A stretch of 33,181 bases of DNA, from the NCBI GenBank assembly GCA_019750095.1, contig JAIEOW010000016.1:1-33181 (forward strand), in the 5' to 3' direction. The notes under the pieces are model-generated. The model did not search any database. It was not told the origin of the DNA and saw only the letters and a program-made list of their open reading frames with translations. Below, piece by piece: positions 31,584-33,181 of this stretch. The position numbers and the translations under genes were made by a program. The stretch is from Phycisphaerales bacterium (GTDB lineage Bacteria; Planctomycetota; Phycisphaerae; Phycisphaerales; UBA1924). Position 1 is the stretch's first letter. Each line of letters begins with the position of its first letter.

Positions 31584-32290
31584 TGGCGCTGCTGGTTGAG
31601 GTCAAGGTTGAGTTCCAACACGTTCACTACCGGCTCGCCGAGCACACCCAACGTGCGGCGGGTGCTGTGCTTGGTGACCAACGCCCGCACGGCGTGCTCG
31701 CTCATGACACGCGCCTTGGCGATGCGGGGTATCTGGAACTCGGCAGCCTCAGGTGAGATGTGCGGGTCCAGCCCGCTGGCGGAGGAGGTGACGAGGTCGA
31801 TGGGGACGTTGTGGGTATCCCCACGCTCCGCGTGGGGTCGGCGCACGATACCCACGCTCGCCTCCGCCGCGTCGAGAGCGGCGAGGCGGGCTTTGATGTT
31901 GTCGAGCAAGGCGGGGTTGGTCGGGGCGAGGTTGCTGCCCGATGAACCCGTGCCCTTGTCCAAGTTCAGAGCGGTGTAGGGAACTGGGCTGGTGGCGCTG
32001 GGGCGTCCCCAGAACCACTTGGCCAGCGCGGGCGCGGCGGCGGGGTCGCTCGTGCCGAACTCCTGGCCGATGAGTGAGGAGCCGAGGTATTGGGTATTGC
32101 CACGCTCCGCGTGGCGCGCGTCATCCCCACGCGGAGCGTGGGGGTACCCAATCAGCGAGCCGTTGGCTTTGTCGGGGAACGCGAGCTGCGCGACGCCAGT
32201 GATGGCGAGCGGGTAGATAATGCCCGTGATGATGGACAGGAGAACGAAGAGAACGAGTGCGGGGCGGAGGATGGGGGGGTGGGTGAGCAT
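31580..32290 (-). CDS. kdpC: KdpC, potassium-transporting ATPase subunit C, with two palindrome-encoded insertions
   Basis: A 236-residue protein. It starts with a membrane helix (PALVLFVLLSIITGIIYPLAITG), then FPDKANGSLI, SSLIGQEF, WGRPSATSPVPY, GSNLAPTNP, LVTSSASGLDPHISPEAAEFQIPRIAKAR and VVNVLELNLDLN, matching KdpC throughout. Compared with E. coli KdpC it has an extra segment of about 15 residues after GSLI (residues 48-68, with HAPRGDDARHAERGNT) and another at 147-160 (GIVRRPHAERGDTHN). Both coincide with GC-rich palindromic repeats in the DNA and keep the frame. It starts at an ATG 3 nt after the kdpB stop (32293-32291 in between) and overlaps kdpD, so expression is coupled. KdpC stabilises the KdpFABC complex; function is probably retained because all conserved blocks survive. 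Confidence 0.93.
   Translation of the reverse strand: MLTHPPILRPALVLFVLLSIITGIIYPLAITGVAQLAFPDKANGSLIGYPHAPRGDDARHAERGNTQYLGSSLIGQEFGTSDPAAAPALAKWFWGRPSATSPVPYTALNLDKGTGSSGSNLAPTNPALLDNIKARLAALDAAEASVGIVRRPHAERGDTHNVPIDLVTSSASGLDPHISPEAAEFQIPRIAKARVMSEHAVRALVTKHSTRRTLGVLGEPVVNVLELNLDLNQQRQ
31811..31855. repeat. Compound palindromic element in kdpC (copy near C-terminal half)
   Basis: Outer arms GTGGGTATC (31811-31819) and GATACCCAC (31847-31855) are exact reverse complements. Within them CCCCACGC (31819-31826) and GCGTGGGG (31830-31837) form an inner hairpin with loop TCC. It sits inside kdpC at codons coding the extra segment GIVRRPHAERGDTHN. Confidence 0.7.
32090..32151. repeat. Compound palindromic element in kdpC (copy near N-terminal half)
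   Basis: Outer arms TTGGGTA (32090-32096) and TACCCAA (32145-32151) are reverse complements. Inside lie two hairpins with the same core as the other element: GCCACGC-TCC-GCGTGGC (32099-32115) and CCCCACGC-GGA-GCGTGGGG (32125-32143). It codes the extra residues between GSLI and GSSLIGQ of KdpC and does not disturb the frame. Confidence 0.7.
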
Positions 32291-32293
32291 GGA

Positions 32294-33181
32294 TTAGTTC
32301 CAGACGGGCAGGAGGTTGACGAGCAGGTCGATGTTCTTGATGCCGATGAACGGCACGATGAGCCCGCCGACGCCGTAGGCGAGGAGATTGTGCAGCAGCA
32401 GCTTGCTCGCCTCAACCGGGCGGTACTTGACGCCGCGGAGGGCGAGGGGGATGAGCACGACGATGACCAGCGCGTTGAAGATGACGCTCGACAGGATCGC
32501 CGTCGCGGGATTGAGGCGCATGATGTTGAGACCGTCGAGCGCGGGATAGGTGCTGGCGAACGCGGCGGGGATGATCGCGAAGTACTTGGCGACGTCGTTG
32601 GCGATGCTGAAGGTCGTGAGCGAGCCGCGGGTCATCAAGAGCTGCTTGCCGATCTGCACGATCTCGATGAGCTTGGTGGGGTTAGAGTCCAGGTCCACCA
32701 TGTTGCCCGCTTCTTTGGCGGCTTGCGTGCCGCTGTTCATCGCGACGGCGACATCGGCCTGTGCGAGCGCGGGAGCGTCGTTGGTGCCGTCGCCGGTCAT
32801 GGCGACGAGGCGTCCACCCTGCTGATACTCCCGGATGAGCTTGAGCTTCGCCTCGGGCGTGGCCTGGGCGAGGAAGTCGTCGACGCCGGCTTCCGCGGCG
32901 ATGGCGGCGGCGGTCACGGGGTTGTCGCCGGTGATCATGACGGTCTTGATGCCCATGCGGCGCATCTCGGCGAAGCGCTCGGCGATGCCGCCTTTGACGA
33001 TGTCCTTGAGTTCGATGACGCCCAGCGTGCGCCCCTTGCCGTCGGCGACGACGAGCGGCGTCGACCCGCGCTTTGATACTTCGTTGACAATCTCGCGTGC
33101 CTTCGGGCTTGGCGATCCGCCCATGCGCGAGACGTACGCGTCGACCGCGTCGGCGGAACCCTTGCGGATCTGCCGCCCCTG
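32294..33181 (-). CDS. kdpB: KdpB, potassium-transporting ATPase ATP-binding subunit, C-terminal part
   Basis: 295 codons reading in from the right edge; the gene begins beyond the window. Visible P-type ATPase motifs are [18 protein letters not shown] and the hinge [24 protein letters not shown]. Then come the KdpB-typical [24 protein letters not shown] and the C-terminal membrane helices ([34 protein letters not shown]). It ends VNLLPVWN and stops with TAA at 32294-32296. The phosphorylated Asp motif (DKTGT) and the nucleotide pocket's first part are outside. KdpB hydrolyses ATP to drive K+ uptake through KdpA. kdpC follows 3 nt after the stop. kdpA is presumably upstream outside the window. 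Confidence 0.94.
   Translation of the reverse strand, partial: QGRQIRKGSADAVDAYVSRMGGSPSPKAREIVNEVSKRGSTPLVVADGKGRTLGVIELKDIVKGGIAERFAEMRRMGIKTVMITGDNPVTAAAIAAEAGVDDFLAQATPEAKLKLIREYQQGGRLVAMTGDGTNDAPALAQADVAVAMNSGTQAAKEAGNMVDLDSNPTKLIEIVQIGKQLLMTRGSLTTFSIANDVAKYFAIIPAAFASTYPALDGLNIMRLNPATAILSSVIFNALVIVVLIPLALRGVKYRPVEASKLLLHNLLAYGVGGLIVPFIGIKNIDLLVNLLPVWN

Noticed and set aside
30249..31979. 576-codon open frame on the + strand opposite kdpD and kdpC
   Set aside because: It is antisense to clear kdp genes and lacks homology.

Overview
The window is a GC-rich, densely coded stretch of bacterial chromosome. It most likely comes from the Planctomycetota, plausibly a Phycisphaerae-like lineage. 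That placement is an inference from gene content. The markers are two secreted proteins with PEP-CTERM-type tails (21303-22993), a Ser/Thr kinase with a TPR-like tail divergent from a planctomycete-style ECF sigma factor (23503-26931), tandem SPFH proteins, and dispersed GC-rich palindromes. No rRNA, tRNA, CRISPR array or transposase gene was found.

Layout. 1-3169: a partial pterin-carbinolamine dehydratase (-), then glutamyl-Q tRNA(Asp) synthetase and a DUF192 lipoprotein overlapping by 4 bp (+), then a SpoIIE/RsbU-type PP2C phosphatase (+). 3177-5161 (-): an M48 lipoprotein metalloprotease followed by an aldehyde-dehydrogenase-like protein that lacks the catalytic half. 5318-6099 (+): the menaquinone C-methyltransferase gene, broken by an apparent one-base deletion. 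6244-7599 (-): an ABC-2 permease. 8080-18001 (+): a tightly packed six-gene cluster of three SPFH (HflK/HflC-like) proteins, an ABC ATPase, a second large ABC-2 permease and a large membrane-anchored TPR-like protein. 18059-20950 (-): a b561-type cytochrome and a YbaL/Kef-type cation:proton antiporter. 21303-22993 (-): two PEP-CTERM proteins, one with a SUMF1/FGE-like domain. 23503-26931: the divergent kinase/ECF pair. 26932-27807: a gene-poor stretch with a PAS-domain remnant and predicted hairpins. 27808-33181 (-): kdpB (partial), kdpC, kdpD and kdpE, translationally coupled.

How genes work together. The kdp genes form the usual potassium-starvation module: P-type ATPase plus sensor kinase/response regulator. 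With the YbaL-like antiporter, the window holds two cation-homeostasis systems. The 8080-18001 cluster, possibly joined by the divergent permease at 6244-7599, looks like an ABC exporter encoded with an SPFH membrane scaffold. No FtsH protease gene lies beside the SPFH genes. This is the best candidate here for an incompletely described system.

Other points of interest are two compound palindromic elements inserted in frame in kdpC, a seven-codon (21-bp) degenerate repeat upstream of a PEP-CTERM gene, a long G-tract in kdpD, a canonical G-quadruplex motif upstream of the SPFH cluster, and two genes (menG and the SUMF1-like gene) that each seem to lack one base. The two missing bases may be assembly errors rather than biology.
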